From positions 1-49,561 of the IMG/VR virus record IMGVR_UViG_3300044692_000025: DNA of 49,561 bases; one strand, given 5' to 3'. Shown one piece after another: positions 6,832 to 13,562 of this stretch. Both the position numbers and the translations under genes were made by a program. Every line of letters begins with the position of its first letter. Positions within the stretch are counted from its first letter, which is position 1. Source of the DNA: a virus. The notes below the pieces were generated by a model. The model was not told where the DNA came from. It worked only from the letters and a program-made list of their open reading frames with translations, and made no database searches.

Positions 6832-7106
6832 CACGCACCGTCCTTCGCCGACGCGATGATGCCGGCCGCGACCAGCAGCACCACGGCGGCCGCGTACATC
6901 ACGTCCGACCACGACGGGGAGGGCAGCAGGATCGGGGACGCGGACAGGTAGGACTGCCACGGCACACGGGCCAGGGCGGCCAGGAGCGCGACGAGGGTCG
7001 CGGTGAGGGGGCCGGCGACGGCGAGGATGCGCCAGGCGCGGCGGTGGATGGCACGGGTGGCCGCAGACGTGGCCGGTGAGTGGATGATGGGTTGGGCGGT
7101 GGTCAC
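6831..7106 (-). CDS. Small two-TM membrane protein
   Basis: 91 residues, GTG start with GGGGAGA upstream. It has two hydrophobic helices (about 28-47 and 71-87) with a basic cytoplasmic loop before the first. First gene of the leftward operon 7106 to 4884, whose start lies only 24 bp from the predicted attP. Membrane proteins at prophage ends often act in superinfection exclusion; that is inference only here. Confidence 0.65.
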   Translation of the reverse strand: MTTAQPIIHSPATSAATRAIHRRAWRILAVAGPLTATLVALLAALARVPWQSYLSASPILLPSPSWSDVMYAAAVVLLVAAGIIASAKDGA

Positions 7107-7129
7107 TGCTTCTCCCCAGGTAGCAAGTA

Positions 7130-7177
7130 GGTCCGTCTGGTGAACCCGTTCGGGGGTTCAGGTCATCTAGGGGTACC
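7130..7177. other. Predicted phage attachment site attP for the serine integrase
   Basis: The intergenic segment just upstream of int contains GTCTGGTGAACC (7135-7146), differing at one base from GTCTGGTCAACC of the Bxb1 attP as I recall it. Aligning the halves places 23-bp arms at 7130-7152 and 7155-7177 around a central dinucleotide GG (7153-7154). The arms match each other as imperfect inverted repeats at about 13 of 23 positions. A short perfect repeat TGAACCC/GGGTTCA (7141-7147, 7154-7160) sits at the centre. Location 5' of a large serine integrase is typical. Confidence 0.55.
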
Positions 7178-7185
7178 CTACCACC

Positions 7186-8676
7186 ATGACGGTGGCTGAC
7201 GCACCCAACCCACTCCTTGGACGCGAATACCTGCGCGTATCCAAGGACAAGTCCGGCCGGGGCCGCTCCCCCAACCAGCAGCACGACGACAACATGCCCG
7301 TGGCCACCGAGATGGGCATCACCCTGATCTACCCGGCATACCGAGACGATGACCGCTCGGCCAGCCGGCACGCGAGGAAGATCCGCGAGGACTTCGGCCG
7401 GTTGATCGCCGACCTGGAGGCCGACCAGTTCGGCGCCAGGGTGCTCGTGCTGTGGGAATCCAGCCGTGGCAGCCGGCAGGTCGAGGAGTGGGTCCAGCTG
7501 CTGAAGCTCCTGCGGGCGCGCCGGGTGAAGATCCTCGTCACGACGCACCGGCGCCTGTACGACCCGGCGTTGCCCCGTGACTGGCGCAGTCTGATGGACG
7601 ACGCGGTGGAAAGCGAATACCAGTCCGACGAGACCCACCTGCGGGTGCTGCGGGACGTGGCGGCGAACGCGGCCGCCGGCCGTCCGCACGCCGTGGCGAA
7701 CTTCGGGTTCAAACGGATCTACGACGACCGGTCGGGGGAACTGCTGGAGCAGGTCGCTGACCCGGTCGAGGCGCCGCTGGTTGCGGAGATGTTCGAGCGG
7801 ATGGACAGGGGCGAGTCGATCCGGTCCATCGAACGAGACTGGGAGCGGCGGCAGATCCGGGACCGGTATGGGCGAGGATTCTCTTCGTCGCGGCTGCGGA
7901 AGATGGCTCGCAACCCGGCCTACATCGGGCTGCGGGTGCACGACCCGGACCGCGTGCATCACCCTACGCAGGCCATCCGGCCGGAGTCGCGGGTCGTCAA
8001 GGCGATCTGGCCGCCGCTAGTCGAACGGGAATTGTTCGACCGGGTGCAGGCCATCCTCACCGACCCGGGCAGGCTGACCCGCCGAGGCGGGGACAGTCGG
8101 GCACAGCACCTGTTGAGCATGATCGCGGTGTGCGGGGTGTGCGGCGAGGTAGTCGACCGGACGCGCCGGCAGCGCAAGGACGAGAGCTTCTACACCCGGT
8201 ACCGGTGCAAGACGCGCGGGTGCGTGGTGGTCGACCAGGACTCGTTGGACGCGTTCGCCACGGAGGCGATCTTCGCGTTCGTGGCGAGGCTGGACAACTA
8301 CGGCGGGTTCGTCGAGCGTTCCTCGGCGGACCTGGAGGCCGCGGAGCGGGAGCTGGCCGAGGCGCACGCCGAGCACGAGGAGTTGGCCTCCTTGTCGGTG
8401 CGGCTGGCCGCCCGGATGGAACCGCCGGTCCTGGCGAAGATCGCGCGGCTGGAGTCGGTCGTGGCCGAGTTGCGGGTACCGACCCAGTTGGCCGGCCTGC
8501 TACGGCCAGGCGAGGACATCCGGGCCAGGTGGGCTGATCCGTCGACGCCCATGTCGGTGAAGCGGTCGTTCGCGCGGGCGGTGTTCAGCGCGTCGATGCT
8601 CGGAACTTTGGCCGTGCTCCCCCAGTCGGAGCGCGGCGGCCCGGTCGGTGACCGGGTGGAGTTCCGCACGTCGTGA
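7186..8676 (+). CDS. int: Large serine recombinase (phage integrase)
   Basis: 496 residues. The resolvase domain carries the catalytic YLRVS motif (nucleophile Ser19, with Arg17) and the conserved downstream part (LVLWESSRGSR, EYQSDETHLRVLRDVAANAAAGRPHAVANFGF). A recombinase domain follows (about 180-300), then a zinc ribbon with C316, C319, C341 and C346, and a coiled coil (DLEAAERELAEAHAEHEEL). Length and domain order are typical of phiC31/Bxb1-type integrases that join attP and attB. No clear Shine-Dalgarno is seen before the ATG. Excision would need a recombination directionality factor, not identified here. Confidence 0.96.
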   Translation: MTVADAPNPLLGREYLRVSKDKSGRGRSPNQQHDDNMPVATEMGITLIYPAYRDDDRSASRHARKIREDFGRLIADLEADQFGARVLVLWESSRGSRQVEEWVQLLKLLRARRVKILVTTHRRLYDPALPRDWRSLMDDAVESEYQSDETHLRVLRDVAANAAAGRPHAVANFGFKRIYDDRSGELLEQVADPVEAPLVAEMFERMDRGESIRSIERDWERRQIRDRYGRGFSSSRLRKMARNPAYIGLRVHDPDRVHHPTQAIRPESRVVKAIWPPLVERELFDRVQAILTDPGRLTRRGGDSRAQHLLSMIAVCGVCGEVVDRTRRQRKDESFYTRYRCKTRGCVVVDQDSLDAFATEAIFAFVARLDNYGGFVERSSADLEAAERELAEAHAEHEELASLSVRLAARMEPPVLAKIARLESVVAELRVPTQLAGLLRPGEDIRARWADPSTPMSVKRSFARAVFSASMLGTLAVLPQSERGGPVGDRVEFRTS

Positions 8677-8738
8677 GTCCTGCGCCACGCCGGGGAGGTG
8701 GGAGGGAAGCCGGCGGATGGCAGCAGGGCCTCGTGGGA

Positions 8739-9059
8739 CTAGCTGGCGTGCTTGCTTTCGCTGCGCTGGATGATGTCCAGGAGCATCTGGAAGCCGGCTT
8801 CGACCTGGGCTGCGTCCAGGTCTGGTACGGCGATCGGCTCCCGGGCGACCTGGATGGACCGGGCGGCCTTGCGGAAGCTCAACTCGATCCTCCATACGAG
8901 CAGCAGGACGGCTCCCGACCAGAACAGGTAGGTGTGGACGGGCACAGGGAGGAACAGATCCCCGTACAGGGCGGACCAGACGACGTCTGCTGTGGCGAGG
9001 GCTGCGGCGCAGGCACCCACAGTACCGAGTGTAGTCGCCATGGAACGAATGGTCGGCAT
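8739..9059 (-). CDS. Membrane protein downstream of the repressor
   Basis: 106 residues from ATG 9059, chosen because CGGAGG lies 9 bases upstream. Two transmembrane helices (about 9-30 and 44-60) are followed by a soluble helical tail (LDAAQVEAGFQMLLDIIQRS). It lies between int and the repressor on the repressor strand, 138 bp after the repressor stop, so it may be expressed in the lysogen. Membrane proteins in this position often mediate superinfection exclusion; no family recognised. Confidence 0.65.
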   Translation of the reverse strand: MPTIRSMATTLGTVGACAAALATADVVWSALYGDLFLPVPVHTYLFWSGAVLLLVWRIELSFRKAARSIQVAREPIAVPDLDAAQVEAGFQMLLDIIQRSESKHAS

Positions 9060-9174
9060 TGAGTGATACCTCCGTAGCTGGTAGTGAGCATGAGCACACC
9101 CGACACCAGCCGTTTCGTTAGGGATCACCATCATGTGACACGGATTCGTTTGGGAATACCCGCACGGGGCAACG

Positions 9175-9191
9175 GTTCTACTCACAGTAGA
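9175..9191 (-). terminator. Small hairpin after the repressor gene
   Basis: TTCTACT/AGTAGAA, a perfect 7-bp stem with a 3-nt loop, lies 7 bp beyond the repressor stop on the minus strand. Too weak to be a confident terminator; it could attenuate transcription into the downstream membrane-protein gene. Confidence 0.3.
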
Positions 9192-9197
9192 ATTCGG

Positions 9198-9692
9198 TTA
9201 CTCCGACGTGTCAAGAAGATCGGAGAGACGTTCATCTGGGACCGCGTCCAGCGTCCGCTTCAGGGTCGCCGTCCACTCTTCCCTGATCGTGTCGAGCAGT
9301 TCCGGGTGCTTTTGGACGACGGCGGCAAAGAGTGCGCGCATGATCTCTTCGCGCTGTTCTGCCGGGCCGCGTCGTCTAGCTGCACTGCCGTTGTCCAACA
9401 CGAACACGGACTCGTCTCCCGTTTCTAGGTAGCGGACAACGGAGTCCTCTGGCCAACCGAAAGCGCGCGCGACCGCCTCGTAGATGGTCGGTCCCACCGG
9501 ATCGCCATTTTCGAGTTTGACGAGGCTACGTAGGCCGACCCGAGCCGACTTGGCGAAGCTTGGTCGCCATTGGTGGCCGGCCGCCTCCCTGGTGCGGATC
9601 ACGATTAGGCCGAGATCCTTCCGGCGGCGTTCCGAGAATTCCTTGGTGTTCGGGCGCTCCGCTGTTGCCACGTGTGCATCATGGCGCACCAT
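9198..9692 (-). CDS. Immunity repressor (XRE-like HTH)
   Basis: 164 residues from ATG 9692; GTG at 9671 is an alternative (157 aa). Neither has a Shine-Dalgarno, so leaderless translation is likely. Residues about 18-80 form an XRE-like helix-turn-helix (SFAKSARVGLRSLVKLENGDPVGPTIYEAVARAFGW); a C-terminal helical domain (EEIMRALFAAVVQKHPELLDTIREEW) probably dimerises. It is divergent from a rightward HTH gene and separated from it by nine GCACCAT-type repeats, the first cluster of which overlaps its own start codon, so autoregulation is expected. Position next to int fits the lysogeny repressor. Confidence 0.8.
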   Translation of the reverse strand: MVRHDAHVATAERPNTKEFSERRRKDLGLIVIRTREAAGHQWRPSFAKSARVGLRSLVKLENGDPVGPTIYEAVARAFGWPEDSVVRYLETGDESVFVLDNGSAARRRGPAEQREEIMRALFAAVVQKHPELLDTIREEWTATLKRTLDAVPDERLSDLLDTSE

Positions 9693-9853
9693 CGCGCACC
9701 ACACCACCTGCCTGGACCAGCGCGACTGGTGCCGGCGCTGCCCCCCGTATGTCCGCGACAGTGTTCGCATGCGTGCACCATAGCGCACCATAACGCATGA
9801 TCGGTACCTTCGTGCATTGACATGCGATGCACCATCGTGCACCATCGTGTCAT
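9676..9853. promoter_or_regulatory. Immunity operator: three triplets of GCACCAT repeats at 10-bp period
   Basis: Related 7-mers start at 9676, 9686, 9696 (GCATCAT, GCACCAT, GCACCAC); at 9775, 9785, 9795 (GCACCAT, GCACCAT, GCATGAT); and at 9829, 9839, 9849 (GCACCAT, GCACCAT, and a degenerate GTCATG). Within each triplet the spacing is exactly 10 bp, one helical turn. The first triplet covers the repressor start. The third lies between a TTGACA (9817-9822) and the start codon of the rightward gene at 9852. This is a direct-repeat operator, unlike the dyad operators of lambda. Confidence 0.8.
9817..9851 (+). promoter_or_regulatory. Probable early rightward promoter
   Basis: A perfect TTGACA at 9817-9822 lies 35 bp upstream of the ATG at 9852. 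The -10 region (about 9840-9845, CACCAT) is poor but overlaps two operator repeats, so repressor binding would occlude it. The downstream gene has no Shine-Dalgarno, consistent with a leaderless early transcript. Confidence 0.5.
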
Positions 9854-10169
9854 GCCCCAAGTCTATGGCAACGCGTGGCGACACTACCGGGCGCGGATGG
9901 ACATCACATCCGACGACGCGGCCGCACTGCTCAAGATCGCCGGGGGAGCGTTGCGTCAGATCGAAACGGGCGTGAAGCCCGCGTCGCTGGCGCTCGCCTA
10001 CCGGGCAGCGCGGCTGTATGGATGCGACGTGTCCGACCTCGTCGCCACCGGCGAGGGCGTGCCGGACGAGCCTCCGAAAAAGAAGGAAGGCGGCAAGGCG
10101 CCCACTCGCCGCAAGGAGAGCACTACCAGGCCGAAGCGTCCGGAACACTCCGAGGCGATCGCGTCATGA
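9852..10169 (+). CDS. Cro-like XRE helix-turn-helix protein, first early gene
   Basis: 105 residues from ATG 9852; an upstream in-frame start would run through the operator. Residues about 5-65 form an XRE domain (WRHYRARMDITSDDAAALLKIAGGALRQIETG ... ARLYGCDVSDL). The C-terminus is a basic, Lys/Arg-rich tail. It is divergent from the repressor and starts the long early operon, the position of Cro; its stop overlaps the next start (ATGA). Confidence 0.78.
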   Translation: MPQVYGNAWRHYRARMDITSDDAAALLKIAGGALRQIETGVKPASLALAYRAARLYGCDVSDLVATGEGVPDEPPKKKEGGKAPTRRKESTTRPKRPEHSEAIAS

Positions 10170-10354
10170 CCACCCTCGACGACCACCCGATGTATGACGA
10201 CCCCGAGCGATGGCCACACCTGAAGTTCCTCACGCGCTCGGACATCGCCAAGGCGCGTGCTGCGGCTGCCGCCTCTCCGCCCTTTGACCACGAGACGCTG
10301 CGCCGGCTCGCTGCGAGCCTGCCGCCCGTCGAGGCACGGCGGGGTGCGGCATGA
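10166..10354 (+). CDS. Small hypothetical protein (62 aa)
   Basis: ATG overlaps the Cro-like stop, and its stop overlaps the antirepressor start (ATGA both). Mainly helical, with two predicted helices (RSDIAKARAAAAA and ETLRRLAASL) after an aromatic N-terminus (MYDDPERWPHLKF). No domain recognised; perhaps a partner of the flanking regulators. Confidence 0.7.
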   Translation: MTTLDDHPMYDDPERWPHLKFLTRSDIAKARAAAAASPPFDHETLRRLAASLPPVEARRGAA

Positions 10355-11106
10355 GCGACCTGATCCCGTTCGACATCGACGGCGCCGGCTGCCGGTTCGG
10401 CAAGGACGACGACGGCACGGCGTGGGTCGTCGCATCGGACTTCGCCAAGCTCATGGGTTACCGCGATGCCCGCGATGCCGCCCGCCTGCTCGATGACGGC
10501 GAGAAGGGTACGCAGATTGTGCGTACCCCTGGCGGCGATCAGCGGATGACCATCTTCTACGAGGACGGCATCTGGGAGCTGATCTTCCGCTCGACGCTGC
10601 CGGCCGCCAAGGCGATCAAGTCGCGCGTGAAGGCGATCCTCCGGGAGATCCGGGAGACCGGCCGGTACGCCGTCGACTCGGCATACGAGATCCCGAAGGA
10701 CTACCCGTCCGCGCTGGAGCTGGCCGCCCGGATGGCCCGTGAACTGGAGACGGCTGAACGGCGGGCCGCCGAGCTGGAGCCGGCCGCGAGGTCGTGGACC
10801 GAGCTGGCTGATGCGGGCGGGGACTTCTCGCTCCGTGAGGCCGCGCAGATCCTGCGCCGGTCGGGCGTGGACACCGGACAGAACCGGCTGTCCCGCTACC
10901 TGAAGGAGATCGGCTGGACCGACAAGTCCGGCCAGCCCTACCAGTCCCAGGTCGACGCGGGCCGGCTGGTCCGCCGTGCGACCGGTGGCTACGACACCTC
11001 GTCGGGCGAACACGTCGCGACGTGGCAGCTGCGGATCACCCCGAAGGGCGTGGCCGAACTGCACCGACTGATGGGCGGCGGCGGTCCGCTGCTGCTCGCG
11101 GTCTGA
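10351..11106 (+). CDS. Phage antirepressor (BRO-N and KilA-C domains)
   Basis: 251 residues. The N-terminal ~100 residues match the BRO-N DNA-binding domain (WVVASDFAKLMGYRDARDAARLLDDGEKG, YEDGIWELIFRSTLPAAKAIKSRVKAILREIRETG). A helical linker (ALELAARMARELETAERRAAELE) leads to a KilA-C (ANT) domain (FSLREAAQILRRSG..., RLSRYLKEIGW). Such proteins antagonise repressors or act as early regulators. ATGA overlap with the gene before. Confidence 0.93.
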   Translation: MSDLIPFDIDGAGCRFGKDDDGTAWVVASDFAKLMGYRDARDAARLLDDGEKGTQIVRTPGGDQRMTIFYEDGIWELIFRSTLPAAKAIKSRVKAILREIRETGRYAVDSAYEIPKDYPSALELAARMARELETAERRAAELEPAARSWTELADAGGDFSLREAAQILRRSGVDTGQNRLSRYLKEIGWTDKSGQPYQSQVDAGRLVRRATGGYDTSSGEHVATWQLRITPKGVAELHRLMGGGGPLLLAV

Positions 11107-11124
11107 CAACAGTACGAAATGGAC

Positions 11125-11154
11125 GCGGGTCGCCCGTGCGACCGAGCGACCCGC
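11125..11154 (+). terminator. Hairpin after the antirepressor, possible attenuator
   Basis: A perfect 9-bp stem GCGGGTCGC/GCGACCCGC (11125-11133 and 11146-11154) with a 12-nt loop lies in the first real gap of the early operon. No U-tract. It could partially terminate, leaving downstream genes dependent on read-through. Confidence 0.5.
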
Positions 11155-11176
11155 CTGAACACGAGGAGTGAGCCTC

Positions 11177-11395
11177 ATGTCCATCCAGAAGTCTCCCATA
11201 CCACCGCCGGCCGATCTCGGTCTGCACGCTGGCGACCACATCACGCCCCAGGGCTACGACGTCGACCTGGAGGTCATCTCCGTGGTCGACCACACGCAGG
11301 ACGCCATCGGCCAGACCGTGTACGAGCTGGTCGACACGGCGGGCTACCTGTGGTTGCTGATCGGCGGGGTCGCCATCAAGGGCGGTGTCCGGTGA
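11177..11395 (+). CDS. Small hypothetical protein (72 aa)
   Basis: ATG 11177 is chosen because GAGGAG (11163-11168) ends 8 bases upstream; the GTG at 11168 overlaps that site. The sequence looks like a small beta-barrel (GDHITPQGYDVDLEVISVVDHTQDAIGQTVYELVDTAG). Unknown function; stop overlaps the next GTG. Confidence 0.65.
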   Translation: MSIQKSPIPPPADLGLHAGDHITPQGYDVDLEVISVVDHTQDAIGQTVYELVDTAGYLWLLIGGVAIKGGVR

Positions 11396-11559
11396 GCGAC
11401 ATCTACCAGAAGTTGTGGCAGTCCGAGACCAGACGCGAGATCAAGCAGACCCTCGCGAAGGCCACGAAGGACATCCGGCACAGCGACCAGTCCGCCCTCG
11501 GGATCTCCACCGACCAGGCCATGGAGGCCATCCGACGCGGGCAGGAGGAGAAGCGGTGA
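11392..11559 (+). CDS. Small hypothetical helical protein (55 aa)
   Basis: GTG overlaps the previous stop (GTGA) and the stop overlaps the next GTG. Charged and helical throughout (REIKQTLAKATKDI, DQAMEAIRRGQEE). No family recognised. Confidence 0.6.
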   Translation: MSDIYQKLWQSETRREIKQTLAKATKDIRHSDQSALGISTDQAMEAIRRGQEEKR

Positions 11560-11927
11560 GCGGCATGTTCGCGGTGACCGCACCCGCCGAACTGTGGTCA
11601 GTGCTCAACGACGCCGTAGCGCTGAAGGACCTCCGGCTGACACGGGTCGAGACGTCGCCGGCGCAGACACCCCGCTACCTGCTGGGCGTGAACCTCGTCG
11701 ACCATCGGCCGCCCGAGGACACCGTCCTGACCGAGCGGGAGATGCAGATCCTCGTGCGCGTCGCACAGGGCATGTCGAACTCGCAGATCGGCAAGGCGAT
11801 GTTCCTGTCCGGGGACACGGTGAAGACGTACAACCGGCGGCTGTTCCGGAAGCTGGGCGCGCGGGACCGGGCGCACGCGGTGCACATCGCGCACACGCGG
11901 GGACTGCTCGGAGGTGAACGGTCGTGA
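11556..11927 (+). CDS. LuxR-type HTH protein
   Basis: 123 residues from GTG 11556 with GAGGAG upstream. The C-terminal ~65 residues are a LuxR/GerE helix-turn-helix (LTEREMQILVRVAQGMSNSQIGKAMFLSGDTVKTYNRRLFRKLG). The N-terminal ~55 residues form a short unidentified beta-rich domain, not a receiver. It shares the R-AHAV end pattern with the second LuxR-type gene at 12587. Likely a DNA-binding regulator of phage or host promoters. Confidence 0.85.
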   Translation: MSGMFAVTAPAELWSVLNDAVALKDLRLTRVETSPAQTPRYLLGVNLVDHRPPEDTVLTEREMQILVRVAQGMSNSQIGKAMFLSGDTVKTYNRRLFRKLGARDRAHAVHIAHTRGLLGGERS

Positions 11928-12172
11928 CCGCCATCGCCGTGCACACGCACCACTCCCGGTCGCCGTGGTCGCTGCTGACGTGGCTGATCGCTCTGGTCAA
12001 CGCGGTCGAGGCGCTGCTGTTCGAGGCCGACCCGCCCCGGCACGCCCGCCGGGAACTGTGCCCGGCCGCAGTCGTGGCGATCGAGGCATGGGACCGGGTG
12101 ATGCTCATGGACACCGTCGAGATGCCGGCCGTGTCCGCCGTGGACGTCGCGTTCCGGGCGGGGGTGCGGTGA
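11924..12172 (+). CDS. Small hypothetical protein with one hydrophobic helix (82 aa)
   Basis: GTG overlaps the LuxR-type stop. After a His-rich N-terminus (VHTHHSRSPW), one hydrophobic stretch (SLLTWLIALVNAVEALLF) is followed by helical regions. Could be membrane-associated or an amphipathic helical protein. No family recognised. Confidence 0.6.
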   Translation: MTAIAVHTHHSRSPWSLLTWLIALVNAVEALLFEADPPRHARRELCPAAVVAIEAWDRVMLMDTVEMPAVSAVDVAFRAGVR

Positions 12173-12375
12173 TGGACCACTACGTGGAAGCCGAGCGCCT
12201 GATGGGCATGGCCAAGACGTGGCGGGAGGGCGAGCCGACCGAGCACCGGTTGGACCTGATGCGCGAAGCCGTGGCTGCGGCCCAGGTGCACGCCACGCTG
12301 GCGCAGGTCCGGGCGGCCCGCGAACTGATCGCCGTGTGCACGCCGCCGCAGCGGTTCGGGAAGGAGCCGTCATGA
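12172..12375 (+). CDS. Small hypothetical helical protein (67 aa)
   Basis: ATG overlaps the preceding stop (TGATG) and its stop overlaps the next ATG. Almost entirely helical (VEAERLMGMAKTW, RLDLMREAVAAAQVHATLAQVRAARELIAV), similar in style to small actinophage proteins of the 'MAxxWRxG...LAQVHATLA' type, which are uncharacterised. Confidence 0.65.
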   Translation: MDHYVEAERLMGMAKTWREGEPTEHRLDLMREAVAAAQVHATLAQVRAARELIAVCTPPQRFGKEPS

Positions 12376-12590
12376 CGCCACAACGAGGGGACATCGTGGT
12401 CATCCTCCAGGCCATCTGTCGGGTGGACCTGCGCGGCCAGTACGCCGTCGTCGAGCACATGTTCGACCGGCACGGCGTCCGCTGGCTGGTTCTGGCGCCG
12501 TGGCTGGAGTCCTGGCCTGTGGACCACGTCATCCTCCAACCGTCCGCCGTGGACATTGTCACGGCCGCTCCTGAGGGGAGCCCGGCGTGA
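12372..12590 (+). CDS. Small hypothetical protein (72 aa)
   Basis: ATGA overlap with the gene upstream and GTGA overlap with the gene downstream. Beta-rich with a KOW/SH3-like feel (RGDIVVILQAICRVDLRGQYAVVEHMFDRHGVRWLVLAPW). No confident family. Confidence 0.65.
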   Translation: MTPQRGDIVVILQAICRVDLRGQYAVVEHMFDRHGVRWLVLAPWLESWPVDHVILQPSAVDIVTAAPEGSPA

Positions 12591-12853
12591 TCAGCGAGCC
12601 GACCATCCAGGACTACATCGACGCGGCCACCGAGGGTCGCAGCCGGACCGGCCTGGACCCGATCATGATCCGGGTCTTGGAGCTGATCGCCGAGGGCCTG
12701 ACCTACCAGCAGATCGGCAGCAAGATCGGCATGCCGGGGAGCACCGCGCGGTGGCACGCCTCGCAGATGATGCGCCGGCTCGCCGCCCGCAGCCAAGCTC
12801 ACGCCGTGGCGATCGGATTCCGTCGCGGCATTCTCAAGAGGGGACAGTCATGA
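12587..12853 (+). CDS. Second LuxR-type HTH protein (88 aa)
   Basis: GTG start. The core (IMIRVLELIAEGLTYQQIGSKIGMPGSTARWHASQMMRRL) is a LuxR/GerE-type helix-turn-helix with almost no flanking domain. Its ending (AARSQAHAVAIGFRRGIL) parallels the first LuxR-type protein at 11556 (GARDRAHAVHIAHTRGLL), so the two look like paralogues. Probably a DNA-binding regulator. Confidence 0.8.
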   Translation: MISEPTIQDYIDAATEGRSRTGLDPIMIRVLELIAEGLTYQQIGSKIGMPGSTARWHASQMMRRLAARSQAHAVAIGFRRGILKRGQS

Positions 12854-12993
12854 CGATCTTCGCATCGCTGCTCATCGCCGGTGGCCTGCTGTTCGTGGCC
12901 CGGTGCATGTGGCGGATCGGCCAGGACGACGGATGGAGCGAGCAGGACGACCGGGACTACGCCGCCCTGTGCGAGTCGGAGCGTGGGGCATGA
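12850..12993 (+). CDS. Small single-TM protein (47 aa)
   Basis: ATGA overlaps at both ends. One transmembrane helix at the N-terminus (IFASLLIAGGLLFVARCMW), then an acidic soluble tail (DDGWSEQDDRDYAALCESE). No family recognised. Confidence 0.6.
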   Translation: MTIFASLLIAGGLLFVARCMWRIGQDDGWSEQDDRDYAALCESERGA

Positions 12994-13562
12994 GCGCACC
13001 TGACCCGCTGTTGCCCGTGGCTGTCCTGAAGACGTTGTCCTCTCACACGAAGGACCGCTACGAGCTGGCCCGCGCGGAGGCGGCCGATCTGATCGGACCG
13101 GGAGATCGGCGGATCGTGCGGTCACCACTGGACAACGCCAAGCTCGGCGCCGTCTACATGACCGACCCGCCAGCCAAAGCTGTGCTCACCGACGAGGCCG
13201 AATTGGTCGCCTGGCTGACCGCGCACGGTTACGACGATCGGGTGGAGAGCCGTTACGAGGTGACCGGCACGGCAGAGCAGGTCGAGCAAGTCCTGTTCGA
13301 GCACGCTCCCGAACTGCTGTCTCGTCGCGCGAAGCTGACTAGCGCGGCGAAGCAGGAACTTCTGACGGATGCCACGGCGGTCGGGCAGGCGATCGGCCCG
13401 GGTGGGGAGGTGGACGTGCCAGGAATCGCGATCCACAAGGGCGAGCCGGTCGTCGCGTGCAAGCCCGATCCGGACGCCCTGCTGGCCGTGTACGAACTGG
13501 TCAACTCCGGTCGCGTGATGTTGGACGGCACGGTGCTGCCGGAACTGGAGGCCGGCGAGTGA
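12990..13562 (+). CDS. Phage hypothetical protein next to the annealing protein (190 aa)
   Basis: ATG overlaps the previous stop; the stop overlaps the GTG of the annealing protein. The first ~30 residues (LPVAVLKTLSSHTKDRYELARAEAADLI) and the middle (VYMTDPPAKAVLTDEAELVAWLTAHG) look like a conserved uncharacterised actinophage protein that accompanies recombination genes. Helical with several strands near the C-terminus (GIAIHKGEPVVACKPDPDALLAVYELV). The context suggests a recombination or replication accessory role. Confidence 0.7.
   Translation: MSAPDPLLPVAVLKTLSSHTKDRYELARAEAADLIGPGDRRIVRSPLDNAKLGAVYMTDPPAKAVLTDEAELVAWLTAHGYDDRVESRYEVTGTAEQVEQVLFEHAPELLSRRAKLTSAAKQELLTDATAVGQAIGPGGEVDVPGIAIHKGEPVVACKPDPDALLAVYELVNSGRVMLDGTVLPELEAGE

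Noticed and set aside
8677-8738. attP in the gap after the integrase
   Set aside because: No dyad or similarity to known serine-integrase sites is visible there, while the upstream gap has both.
9605-9853. Minus-strand ORF through the operator region
   Set aside because: Its Met/His/Trp/Cys-rich translation simply reflects the GCACCAT repeats; it runs across regulatory DNA.
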